From NCBI GenBank assembly GCA_946480815.1, contig CAMLLB010000028.1:1-48241 (forward strand): 48,241 nucleotides of DNA. The letters run 5' to 3'. The stretch is from an uncultured Flavobacteriales bacterium (lineage in GTDB: Bacteria > Bacteroidota > Bacteroidia > Flavobacteriales > Crocinitomicaceae). The translations under genes were made by a program, and so were the position numbers. Below, one piece after another: positions 33,927 through 43,400 of the stretch. The notes under the pieces are model-generated. The model was not told the origin of the DNA. It did no database searches and worked only from the letters and a program-made list of their open reading frames with translations. Each line of letters opens with the position of its first letter. Within the stretch, counting starts at the first letter, position 1.

Positions 33927-34688
33927 ATGAAAAAGTTATATTCTTTAGCGTCCGTTTTATTACTTGCTTGTTCCGCAGGTTTCGGACAGGTAGATATCAA
34001 ATTATGGGATAGTAACAGTCAGTCAGGTACAGGAAACAATTTGAATGGGGAAGAACATACCTATGCAGTTTCTACGGATAGTTTGTATTATGTAATTCTT
34101 AATTTCAAGAACACTTCCGGTGTTGCGAAAACCTGGAAAATGGAACGGTACAGAATAACGGATGCAGTGCTGTGGGAAGATTATTTTAGTTGGGGAATTC
34201 CGGGAGATCCGTTTGGTTACTGTTATTCTTCAAACCAAATGAATACAAATCCATGGATGACCCCTGATATGAACGGTTTGACTGTTGCATCGGGAGAATC
34301 TGTAAATCTGGTAGCTTATACTGACACAGAAGGTATTGGAACAGAATGGTACAGATTCTATTTAATTGAAGGACAAGCAACACGGATTGATTCTGTTGAT
34401 GTACGAATTGTTACCTCCGCTTTAGGAATTGAAAATCAGAAACAGGAGGCGGTTTCAGTATCAATCTATCCTAACCCGGTTTCAAACGTACTGACCGTAA
34501 ACACAACAGGTTTGGAAGGATCTGTTGAATTGAAAATGGTTGACGTACTTGGAAAAGTGGTTTTAACAGAATCAGGAGCTCCAATGAACAAAGTGGACGT
34601 AAGCAATTTCAAAAACGGAGTTTACTTAGTGTACGTTTACAACAAAGGAGATTTGATCCAAACAAAACGCATAGTGATTAAACACTAA
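33927..34688 (+). CDS. T9SS-secreted paralogue 3
   Basis: The 253-residue protein is the closest paralogue of the first gene over its whole length, with the same signal peptide style, Asp-Ile-Lys-Leu-Trp-Asp-Ser start of the mature domain, and Gly-Asp-Pro-Phe-Gly loop. The first Cys of the pair is Ser here. The T9SS tail (about 179-253) is shared. It should be surface-exposed or secreted by the SprA system. Secreted-domain function unknown. The shared terminator with the sirtuin gene follows. Confidence 0.88.
   Translation: MKKLYSLASVLLLACSAGFGQVDIKLWDSNSQSGTGNNLNGEEHTYAVSTDSLYYVILNFKNTSGVAKTWKMERYRITDAVLWEDYFSWGIPGDPFGYCYSSNQMNTNPWMTPDMNGLTVASGESVNLVAYTDTEGIGTEWYRFYLIEGQATRIDSVDVRIVTSALGIENQKQEAVSVSIYPNPVSNVLTVNTTGLEGSVELKMVDVLGKVVLTESGAPMNKVDVSNFKNGVYLVYVYNKGDLIQTKRIVIKH
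34545..34669 (+). repeat. Homogenised T9SS-tail segment, copy 3
   Basis: 125 bases; one difference to copy 2 and three to copy 1. Confidence 0.9.
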
Positions 34689-34713
34689 TTCTGAAAATGA
34701 AGAACGATTATAG

Positions 34714-34746
34714 AAAGGAGCAATTAAGAATTGCTCCTTTTATTTT
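34714..34746. terminator. Terminator between convergent genes
   Basis: AAAGGAGCAATT/AATTGCTCCTTT, a 12-bp perfect stem with a 3-base loop, followed by TATTTTTT. It serves the third cargo gene; on the other strand it lies just past the sirtuin stop codon. Confidence 0.85.
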
Positions 34747-35445
34747 TTAGAACAGAATTTTTTCTAATTCCTTAATCGCTTCCACTGCACTCTTGTTTAT
34801 TTTAGTGAACTGATTTTCAACAGAGATCAGATCTGATTTTGGATCAATCAGAATTTTCCGGCAACCGGGTTTCGTATAATGGATTAAATTGGCAGCAGGA
34901 TAAACCTGTAATGATGTTCCGATTACAATCAGCACGTCAGCTTCCTGAATCAATTCCGCTGCCCTGGACAAAAGCGGTACTTCCTCACCAAACCAAACAA
35001 CATGCGGTCTTAAAGGAAAACCGTCATCACACTGGTCCGTCATTTTTAGTTCATGGCCTTCGATCGGGTAATACTTTTTTTCTTTATCCGGTCCGGAGCT
35101 TTTTGCATACCGGATATTGCCATGTAAATGCAGCACATTGGTACTTCCTGCCCGTTCATGCAGGTCATCAATGTTCTGGGTAATCACCTGTACATGAAAA
35201 TGCTGCTCTAACGAACTGAAATAATGATGGGCTGGATTTGGTTTTGCGCTTATAACATTGCGCCGTCTTTCGTTATAGAATTTTTGGACCAGAGCCGGAT
35301 TATTTTGCCATGCCTGGGGAGTTGCAACTTCTTCTATGGAATAATTTTCCCATAATCCATCAGTATCACGAAATGTTTTTATTCCGCTTTCCGCACTAAT
35401 CCCTGCTCCCGATAGAATAACAAGGTTACTTTTCATATCCTCCAT
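34747..35445 (-). CDS. cobB: Class III sirtuin (NAD-dependent deacylase), no zinc cysteines
   Basis: The 232-residue protein has the sirtuin NAD motifs Gly-Ala-Gly-Ile-Ser (13-17), Thr-Gln-Asn-Ile-Asp (89-93) and catalytic His108 in Leu-His-Gly. Tyr57-x-x-Arg60 (in Phe-Tyr-Asn-Glu-Arg) is the pair that accepts succinyl/malonyl lysine in SIRT5 and CobB, so desuccinylase activity is likely. The four zinc-binding Cys of most sirtuins are absent; a single Cys remains in the zinc-module region. Start: ATG 35445 or the in-frame ATG at 35436; a GGAGG overlaps the first codons. Confidence 0.92.
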   Translation of the reverse strand: MEDMKSNLVILSGAGISAESGIKTFRDTDGLWENYSIEEVATPQAWQNNPALVQKFYNERRRNVISAKPNPAHHYFSSLEQHFHVQVITQNIDDLHERAGSTNVLHLHGNIRYAKSSGPDKEKKYYPIEGHELKMTDQCDDGFPLRPHVVWFGEEVPLLSRAAELIQEADVLIVIGTSLQVYPAANLIHYTKPGCRKILIDPKSDLISVENQFTKINKSAVEAIKELEKILF

Positions 35446-35497
35446 TTAGCTTTCCAATAGTCAAAGTTAATTGAAACAAGCTTAGGTGGTTAAATAG

Positions 35498-35528
35498 TTG
35501 TTAAGTTATTGCCTTAATGTTAGATTTG
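35498..35528 (+). promoter_or_regulatory. Promoter of the Omp28-like T9SS cargo gene
   Basis: TTG at 35498-35500, 20-base spacer, TAGATTTG at 35521-35528: full match to the Bacteroidota consensus. The start codon lies 22 bases after the -7 element. Confidence 0.82.
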
Positions 35529-35549
35529 GAATTCTAAAACGTTAAGATT

Positions 35550-37445
35550 ATGAAAAAAAGTGTACTTGCTTTGTCAGCTCTTTTTTCGGTAGGAATGGGT
35601 TTCTCTCAGACAATTTTCTCTGAAAATTTTGATGCTGCAACATCAATGCCTGCTGGTTGGGCACAATACAATGTAGATGGGTTGACCGTTGCGTCAAACT
35701 TGTCAGCGTTGAACTTCGGATCAAATGCATGGATTTTCCGTGCAGGAGCGACTGGAAACATGGCAACTTCTACTTCCTGGTACTCACCTGCCGGAACTTC
35801 AAATGACTGGTTGGTAACACCGGCAATTAGTATTCCTGCATCAGGAGCTTACATGGCGCAATTCCAGGCGCAAGCTCAGGATGGAAGCTATCCTGACGGA
35901 TTCAAAGTATATGTTTCTACAACAGGTAACGCAGTTGCGAATTTTGGAGCAGCAGCACTTACAGTTGCATCAGGAACGACTTCGTTTGATACTTACACTG
36001 TTGATTTAAGTGCATATGCTGGTCAAACAGTTTATATTGCAATTCAGAATAACTCAACTGACATGTTCTTGTTGAATGTGGATAATTTCGTGGTTCGTCA
36101 ACCTGCTGCAGATGATGCAATTTTGGTTAGCAGTTCTTTGAACCGTTACTCATTGACAAGCACAAATAATACTTTGGGATTAACTGTGAAAAACGATGGA
36201 TCAAATGCAATTACAAGTGTTACTGTAGATTGGAATGACGGTACTGCTCACAGCAGCGTAATTTCTACGAACATTGCACCTGGAGCTACTGCAACAATTA
36301 ATCACCCGACAGCTGTAAGTTATGCTACGGTTGTTGAGGAAAACCTGAATATCACAATTACTGCAGTTAACGGTAACACAGATCCAAATGCTGCTAACAA
36401 TACAGGGAGCAAGCGATTCAACACGGTAAGTTCTAACACTCAAAAAGTTGTGTTATTTGAAGAAGGAACAGGTACTTGGTGTGGATGGTGTCCAAGAGGT
36501 GCAGTTGCAATGGAGTATATGGATAATACATACCCGAACACATTTGCAGGTGTAGCGGTTCACAATGGTGACCCGATGACAGTTACCGCTTACGATAACG
36601 GTGCTAACTTATCAGGATACCCTGGAGCAAACGTAGACCGTGCAATTTTAGATGCATCTGTTTCAAACCAGGATTTTGAGGGATACTACAATGACCGTAA
36701 AGATTTGATCACTCCTGTAGGAATCGCACTTCAAACCGGTGGTTCGGGAAATAACGTTACAATTACTGCTAACGCAACTTTCCGCAGTAACTTTGCTAAT
36801 GCAGCTACAGATTACAGATTGGGTGTAATTATTACTGAGGATAACGTTACAGGGACTGCGTCTAGTTACGATCAGGCAAACTACTATAGCGGAGGAGGTA
36901 CTGCATTGAATGGTGCTGGTCACAACTGGCAAACTGCACCGGATCCGGTTCCTGCTGCAGATATGGAATATGACCACGTTGGTAGAGCTTTATTGGGTGG
37001 TTACTCAGGTCAGACCGGTTCAATTCCTGCTTCGATTACTGACGGACAAGTTGCAACATATACATTCAACTATACAGTTCCTGCTACAAGCGTTCGCGCT
37101 AACATGCACGCAGTTGCTGTTGTAATTGATCAAGCTACAGGTGAAGTATTGAATGCGAAAGAAATTTCTTTGGCAACATTAGGATTGGCTGAAACATCAA
37201 CAATCAATATGGAAGTATTCCCTAACCCTGCTTCTGACGTTGTAAACGTTAATTTCGAAGGACAAGGTGGAGATTACACAGTTTCAATCATTGATTTGTC
37301 AGGACGCACAGTTGCATCTAAAGTGGTTTCTGCTTCTGGTGCTACTTCAGTAGCTGTTCCATTAACAGGATTAGTAGCAGGAAACTACCTGGTATCAATT
37401 GCTAATGAGACAGGTTCTTATACTCAAAAATTGATGGTGAAGTAA
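35550..37445 (+). CDS. T9SS-secreted Omp28-like protein with adhesin-type domain
   Basis: The 631-residue protein has a signal peptide (1-20, cleaved after Phe-Ser-Gln). A cleaved-adhesin/choice-of-anchor-type jelly-roll follows (about 22-185), beginning Phe-Ser-Glu-Asn-Phe-Asp and containing Asn-Asp-Trp-Leu-Val-Thr-Pro. Then come a CARDB-like domain (about 190-290) and an Omp28-like domain with Thr-Trp-Cys311-Gly-Trp-Cys314-Pro. A T9SS type A tail closes it (about 557-631: Val-Phe-Pro-Asn-Pro-Ala). It should be exported by the SprA system and exposed on the surface. The CxxC suggests a thiol-redox role, not proved. Confidence 0.9.
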   Translation: MKKSVLALSALFSVGMGFSQTIFSENFDAATSMPAGWAQYNVDGLTVASNLSALNFGSNAWIFRAGATGNMATSTSWYSPAGTSNDWLVTPAISIPASGAYMAQFQAQAQDGSYPDGFKVYVSTTGNAVANFGAAALTVASGTTSFDTYTVDLSAYAGQTVYIAIQNNSTDMFLLNVDNFVVRQPAADDAILVSSSLNRYSLTSTNNTLGLTVKNDGSNAITSVTVDWNDGTAHSSVISTNIAPGATATINHPTAVSYATVVEENLNITITAVNGNTDPNAANNTGSKRFNTVSSNTQKVVLFEEGTGTWCGWCPRGAVAMEYMDNTYPNTFAGVAVHNGDPMTVTAYDNGANLSGYPGANVDRAILDASVSNQDFEGYYNDRKDLITPVGIALQTGGSGNNVTITANATFRSNFANAATDYRLGVIITEDNVTGTASSYDQANYYSGGGTALNGAGHNWQTAPDPVPAADMEYDHVGRALLGGYSGQTGSIPASITDGQVATYTFNYTVPATSVRANMHAVAVVIDQATGEVLNAKEISLATLGLAETSTINMEVFPNPASDVVNVNFEGQGGDYTVSIIDLSGRTVASKVVSASGATSVAVPLTGLVAGNYLVSIANETGSYTQKLMVK

Positions 37446-37470
37446 TTCACGATTAAAATAATAATTGAGG

Positions 37471-37502
37471 AACCCCGACGATAAATGTCGGGGTTTCTTT
37501 TT
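37471..37502 (+). terminator. Rho-independent terminator
   Basis: AACCCCGAC/GTCGGGGTT, 9-bp stem with the loop GATAAAT, followed by TCTTTTT. It ends the cargo gene. The inner stem and loop match the nrdB leader hairpin. Confidence 0.88.
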
Positions 37503-37569
37503 ATCCGAACTTTTGGTGCTCTTGTATTAAGATTTATTAACTTTATCGCCCCTTACAATCTTATTTTAT

Positions 37570-39834
37570 ATGCCAAAAGTTCGCAAACAAGATGCACTGG
37601 ATTATCATGCTTCCGGAAGACCCGGTAAAATCGAGGTCGTTCCAACGAAACCTTATGCGTCTCAGCGTGATTTATCTTTGGCCTATTCTCCGGGAGTAGC
37701 AGAACCGTGCTTACGAATTGCAGAGAATCCTGCGGATGTATACAAGTATACGAGTAAAGGAAACCTGGTAGCAGTAATTTCAAATGGAACTGCCGTACTT
37801 GGATTGGGAGATATCGGCCCGCTGGCTTCCAAACCCGTGATGGAAGGAAAAGGTTTATTATTCAAGATTTTTGCAGATATCGATGTATTCGATATTGAAA
37901 TCGATGCAAAAGACCCGGAATTATTTATTCAAACCGTCAAAGCGATTGCTCCGACTTTCGGAGGAATCAACCTGGAAGATATTAAGGCTCCTGAAGCATT
38001 TGAAATAGAACGCCGTTTAAAAGAAGAACTGGATATTCCATTAATGCATGACGATCAGCATGGAACGGCAATTATTTCGGCTGCAGCATTACTCAATGCT
38101 TTGGAATTGGCCAAAAAGAAGATCGGAAAAGTGAAAATCGTAGTTTCCGGGGCCGGGGCCGCCGCTATTTCCTGTGCGAAATTGTATATGGCTTTGGGAG
38201 CTTCCGTGAACAACATTTTTATGTTCGACAGTAAAGGGTTGATTCATGCGGGAAGAACCGACCTGGATGAAATGAAACAGCAATTTGCACCGCACAAGAA
38301 AGATGCTACTTTAGAGGAAGCTTTCAAAGGAGCAGATGTGTTTATCGGTTTGTCCAAAGGAAACATTGTTTCGAAAGAAATGGTAGCATCCATGGCGAAG
38401 AACCCGATCGTGTTTGCATTGGCGAACCCGGATCCTGAAATTTCCTATAAGGATGCGATGGCTACCCGCAATGATATCATCATGGCAACCGGTCGTTCAG
38501 ATCATCCTAACCAGGTAAACAATGTGCTTGGATTCCCATTCATTTTCAGGGGAGCACTGGATGTCAGAGCAACAGGGATTAATGAAGAAATGAAATTAGC
38601 TGCCGTAAAAGCAATTGCAAACCTGGCAAAGGAAACGATTCCGGAAGAGGTAATTGAGGCATACGGTGAAAAACATATTTCCTTTGGAAGGGAACAAATT
38701 ATTCCCAAACCTTTGGATCCGCGACTGATCTATCATGTTGCACCTGCGGTTGCACGTGCAGCGATGGAGTCCGGAATAGCACAAAACCCAATCACTGATT
38801 GGGCAGAGTACGAAATGATCTTGAAGAAGCGTTTGGGGCTGGACAACAAGTTGGTGCGCCAAATTACAACCAAAGCACAAAACAATCCGAAACGCGTGGT
38901 TTTTGCAGAGGCGGATAATGCGAAGATACTGAAAGCGGCGCAGACAAGTTCGGAAGAAGGAATTTGTATTCCGATCTTATTAGGGAAGAGAAGAGTGATC
39001 GAATCATTAATTGCGGAATATTCCATTGAGATTCCAAATATGACGATCATCGACCCGAAATCAGATACTGAAAAGATGCGTCGCCAGGTTTACGGGAAAT
39101 CCTTCTTTGAAAAACGTAAACGAAAAGGAGTTACGGAATATGAAGCAATCCAGCTCATGCGTGAACGGAACCATTTCGGTGCTATGATGGTGGAAATGGG
39201 CGATGCGGACGCAATGATTTCCGGGTTGACAAGAAACTACCGGGATGTGGTTCGTCCTGCAATCCAGGTAATTGGTTTACAAAAAGATGTCAATACGGTT
39301 GCAGGAGTATATATCCTGAATACGAAAAGAGGACCTATCTTTTTGGCAGATACCACAATCAATAAAAACCCGACAGCTTGTCAAATTGCTGAAATAACAC
39401 ATAATGTTGCGAAAACACTGAGAAAATTCAAGGTCATTCCAAAAATTGCATTGCTGAGTTATTCGAACTTTGGTTCGGCACCAGGTGAAGATGCAGAGAA
39501 AATGGCCGAAGCAGTGAAAATTTTGCACAATAATCACCCGACCTTAGTTGTGGATGGGGAGGTTCAGGCAAATTTTGCTCTGAACAATGACTTAATGAAT
39601 GAAAAATTCGCTTTCTCGCAATTGGCAAATAAGGAGGTGAATACCTTGATTTTCCCGAACCTTTCATCCGGAAATATCGCTTATAAATTGCTGCAGGAAA
39701 TGACTGATTCGGATGCAATCGGACCTGTTTTGGTGGGATTGAAGAAATCCATTCATGTACTGCAGATGGGCTCATCCGTACGGGAAATTGTAAACATGGT
39801 GAAAGTTGCTGTTGTTGATGCACAAACCAAGTAG
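37570..39834 (+). CDS. maeB: NADP-dependent malic enzyme fused to a phosphotransacetylase domain
   Basis: The 754-residue cytoplasmic enzyme decarboxylates malate to pyruvate with reduction of NADP. The malic domain (about 1-160) has Ser-Pro-Gly-Val-Ala-Glu-Pro-Cys and Gly-Leu-Gly-Asp-Ile-Gly. The NAD(P) domain (about 165-400) has Asp-Asp-Gln-His-Gly-Thr-Ala and Gly-Ala-Gly-Ala-Ala-Ala. The rest (about 435-754) is a phosphate acetyltransferase-like domain that in MaeB has a regulatory role. Length matches E. coli MaeB. It heads a tight unit: ruvA starts 13 bases after its stop. Confidence 0.95.
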   Translation: MPKVRKQDALDYHASGRPGKIEVVPTKPYASQRDLSLAYSPGVAEPCLRIAENPADVYKYTSKGNLVAVISNGTAVLGLGDIGPLASKPVMEGKGLLFKIFADIDVFDIEIDAKDPELFIQTVKAIAPTFGGINLEDIKAPEAFEIERRLKEELDIPLMHDDQHGTAIISAAALLNALELAKKKIGKVKIVVSGAGAAAISCAKLYMALGASVNNIFMFDSKGLIHAGRTDLDEMKQQFAPHKKDATLEEAFKGADVFIGLSKGNIVSKEMVASMAKNPIVFALANPDPEISYKDAMATRNDIIMATGRSDHPNQVNNVLGFPFIFRGALDVRATGINEEMKLAAVKAIANLAKETIPEEVIEAYGEKHISFGREQIIPKPLDPRLIYHVAPAVARAAMESGIAQNPITDWAEYEMILKKRLGLDNKLVRQITTKAQNNPKRVVFAEADNAKILKAAQTSSEEGICIPILLGKRRVIESLIAEYSIEIPNMTIIDPKSDTEKMRRQVYGKSFFEKRKRKGVTEYEAIQLMRERNHFGAMMVEMGDADAMISGLTRNYRDVVRPAIQVIGLQKDVNTVAGVYILNTKRGPIFLADTTINKNPTACQIAEITHNVAKTLRKFKVIPKIALLSYSNFGSAPGEDAEKMAEAVKILHNNHPTLVVDGEVQANFALNNDLMNEKFAFSQLANKEVNTLIFPNLSSGNIAYKLLQEMTDSDAIGPVLVGLKKSIHVLQMGSSVREIVNMVKVAVVDAQTK

Positions 39835-39847
39835 AAAATAGAAAGCA

Positions 39848-40426
39848 ATGATTGCACATCTGAACGGACGTTTAATTGAAAAAAATCCAACCAACCTGAT
39901 TATTGAGTGTGGTGGTGTGGGATATTTCGTTAAAATATCACTGAATACCTTTTCAGCTATCGGAACATCCGAGTCCGTAAAGGTTTTGACGCAGCAAATT
40001 ATTCGTGAAGACGCGCATTTGCTTTTTGGTTTTGCCACTTCCGAAGAGCGTGACGTGTTCAATTTGTTATTGTCTGTTTCGGGAATCGGGCCCAATACTG
40101 CTATTCTTATGCTTTCGTCCATGTCACCAAATGAGATTGCCAATGCAATACAAACGGAAGATGTACGTTCTATACAAGCGATCAAGGGAATCGGAGCAAA
40201 AACCGCCCAACGCGTTATTATTGATTTGAAAGATAAGATGTTGAAGGTGGAATGGAGCGAAGCAACAAATATTTTTGTTGGAAACAATACAAATCGATTT
40301 GATGCGTTAACTGCTTTGATTTCGTTAGGTTTCGATAAGAAATCTGCAGAGAAAGCAATAGAAAAAATTGCCACCGGAGATGAAACCGTGGAAGAATTAA
40401 TTAAAGGGGCACTGAAAATACTATAA
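39848..40426 (+). CDS. ruvA: Holliday junction branch migration subunit RuvA
   Basis: The 192-residue protein has the three RuvA parts: an N-terminal OB fold (1-63), two helix-hairpin-helix motifs (Val-Ser-Gly-Ile-Gly-Pro-Asn and Ile-Lys-Gly-Ile-Gly-Ala-Lys), and the C-terminal UBA-like domain (about 143-192) that contacts RuvB. It binds Holliday junctions as a tetramer. ruvB is not in the window. sprA starts 5 bases after its stop codon, so ribosomes may be passed on. Confidence 0.97.
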   Translation: MIAHLNGRLIEKNPTNLIIECGGVGYFVKISLNTFSAIGTSESVKVLTQQIIREDAHLLFGFATSEERDVFNLLLSVSGIGPNTAILMLSSMSPNEIANAIQTEDVRSIQAIKGIGAKTAQRVIIDLKDKMLKVEWSEATNIFVGNNTNRFDALTALISLGFDKKSAEKAIEKIATGDETVEELIKGALKIL

Positions 40427-40430
40427 GCAC

Positions 40431-43400
40431 TTGGAAAAAATTTTGAACGCTAACTACACAAGAGTGATACAACTGTTTTCTGCGGTTGTTTTCTGTTTTG
40501 TATCGCTTGTATTCTGGGCGCAAACCCCGCCGGATACTACGTTGCCATTTCCGATTACCAACCCATTGGATCCTACTCAGAATAATCCTCAGACGTTTGA
40601 CTTGGGAGATCCTTCAGGAGTAAAGAAAAGCATCGTCTTTGACCCGGTGACAGGGAAATACATTTTCTCCGAAACAATGGGGAATACCAATATGAATTAC
40701 CGGAATCCTTCCATGATGACTCTGGAGGAATACCTGGAATACGAACGACAAAAATCATTAAAGGAAAATTGGAAAGATAAGATTGACGCGCAAACAGAAG
40801 AAGACAGAGCATTAGAATTCCCGATTAAAATACCATCCAAAGTTTTTACCAGTTTCTTTGGATCCGATGAAATTACAATCCGTCCGCAGGGATCGATTGA
40901 ATTGGCTTTTGGTGTCAATACTTCCCGCTACGACAACCCGATACTACCCGTAAAGCAGCGAAAAATTACCCGTTTCGATTTTCAGCAGCAAATCCAGATG
41001 AACCTGGTGGGGCAAATCGGTACGAAACTGAAATTGAGCGCAAGTTACAATACACAGGCAGCTTTTGACTTTGACAACGTAACGAAATTGGGCTATTCAG
41101 GAGACGAAGACCAGATCATTCAGCGAATTGAACTGGGGAACGTTAGCTTCCCTTCATTCGGAGCTTTGATCCCGGGTTCTCAGACCTTATTCGGAGCGTA
41201 TGCCAAATTGCGTTTTGGAGATTTAACCGTGGATGCGATCGGTGCTTCATCAAAAGGAAAAAGAACCGAGATCAACATTACAGGTAAGGCACAGGTTCAA
41301 CCGTTCGAGGTTACAGCAGATAACTACGAGGCCAACCGGCATTACTTCCTGAATTTGTTCTTCCATGATCAGTACGATGCTGCAATGGCCCAGATGCCGA
41401 ATGTTGCTTCGGAAACGTATGTCACAAGAATGGAGGTTTGGGTTACGAACAAGATCAATAACACGGAAAATTCAAGAAATATCCTTGCATTCTCGGATTT
41501 AGGGGAATCTCAACCTCAAAACCAGGTGGGAACACCGGGTGGTCCGCCTGCACCACCTTTCCCGAGCAATCAATCGAATGGACTTTACAACTACCTCACG
41601 GCAGGGCCAACTTCTCCGATTATTCGCGGATTCAACGGAGCAGTGGCTGAGTTGTCATCCCAGACATCAACACCCGGTCCGTTTCAACAAGCCATTCATT
41701 ATGAGAAGGTAGAGAATGCCCGAAAATTGAGCGAATCAGAATATACCTACAATGCATTACTTGGATTTATCTCCTTAAGTCAACCCTTAAACAACGATGA
41801 GGTATTGGCTGTTGCATACGAATATACGTACAGAGGGACTACTTACCAGGTAGGTGAATTCTCTACGGATGGTGTTGCAGGTCAGAATGCTTTGTTCCTG
41901 AAACTTTTGAAACCAACGATCACGAATCCAACATTAAAAATTTGGGATTTGATGATGAAAAACGTTTACTCGATTGGTGCATACCAGGTTGATCAAAACG
42001 GATTTAAATTAAATATTTTTTACAACAACCCGGAAACTTCAGTCTTAGCTCCGATCCTGCCTTATTCGGGATTAGATGATAAGCAAATTATCACCCTGGT
42101 TGAAATGGACCGGCTTAATGTGAATAATCAGCAGTTCTCAGACGGGTTGTTCGACTTTGTTCCGATTATGTATAACGGACAGAAAGCGGAAACAGGCGGT
42201 ACGATCAATACAAAGAACGGGCGGGTAATGTTTTCAACAACAGAACCCTTCGGAGGAGTGTTGAAACAAAAATTGATGGTTAACGGAATGCCTGAAACCA
42301 TAGCAAACACGATTGCATATACGGAATTGTATGATTCGACAAAAACAGCGGCACAACAGATTCCAAGTAAAAACCGTTTTGTATTTAAAGGAGAATACCA
42401 GTCTTCCGTTACTTCAGATATCTCATTAAATGCTTTGAATGTTCCGGAAGGAGCAGTTAAAGTAACTGCAGGAGGAATTCCAATGGTGGAAGGACAGGAT
42501 TATACAGTGGATTATAACTTAGGCCGTGTAAAGATCCTGAACACGGGAGTGTTGGAATCAAATACGCCAATCAAAATTTCCATTGAGAGTAACTCTGTCT
42601 TTGGTTTCCAGTCCAAATCAATGGTCGGAACGCACCTCAATTACCGGTTCAGTAAAGATTTCAATATCGGGGCCACCTGGTTGCGCATGATGGAACGCCC
42701 GGTGACCCAAAAAGTCGATTTCGGAAGCGAACCGTATAAGAACAATGTCATTGGTTTTGATATTAATTACCGAACCGAATTACCATTCTTGACCAAGTTT
42801 ATTGACTTATTACCGATCCTTTCCACGAAGGAAAAATCCTTCATGACCTTTAAAGGAGAATTTGCGCACCTGATCCCGGGAACTCCCAAAGCGATATCCA
42901 AGTCGGGTATTTCGTATGTGGATGATTTCGAGGGAAGTCAGAGCACCATTGATTTAAGAACACAAAGTGCCTGGCGACTTGCATCAACTCCGCAAGGCCA
43001 AACAGATTTGTTCCCGGAAGGTTCTTCAAAAAACTTATCCAATGGGTACAAACGATCAAAGATTGCGTGGTATTTGATAGACCCGTTATTCTATCAATCC
43101 AATAATTTAACACCACAGCACATCAAAGATGATCCGTCGCAGATCTATGACAGTCGTATGCGGCAGGTACTTCAGACAGATATCTTCCCGAACCAGCAGT
43201 TAACGTACGGTTCCATTCCGACCATTCAGATCCTGGAATTGGGTTACTATCCGAAAGAGCGTGGAATGTATAACTACGATACAACTGCCACTATAATGAA
43301 TCCGGATGGTACTTTTAACAATCCTGAAGACCATTGGGGAGGAATCATGCGTTCGTTAACTACGAATGATTTTGAACAGGCAAACGTCGAGTATATCCAG

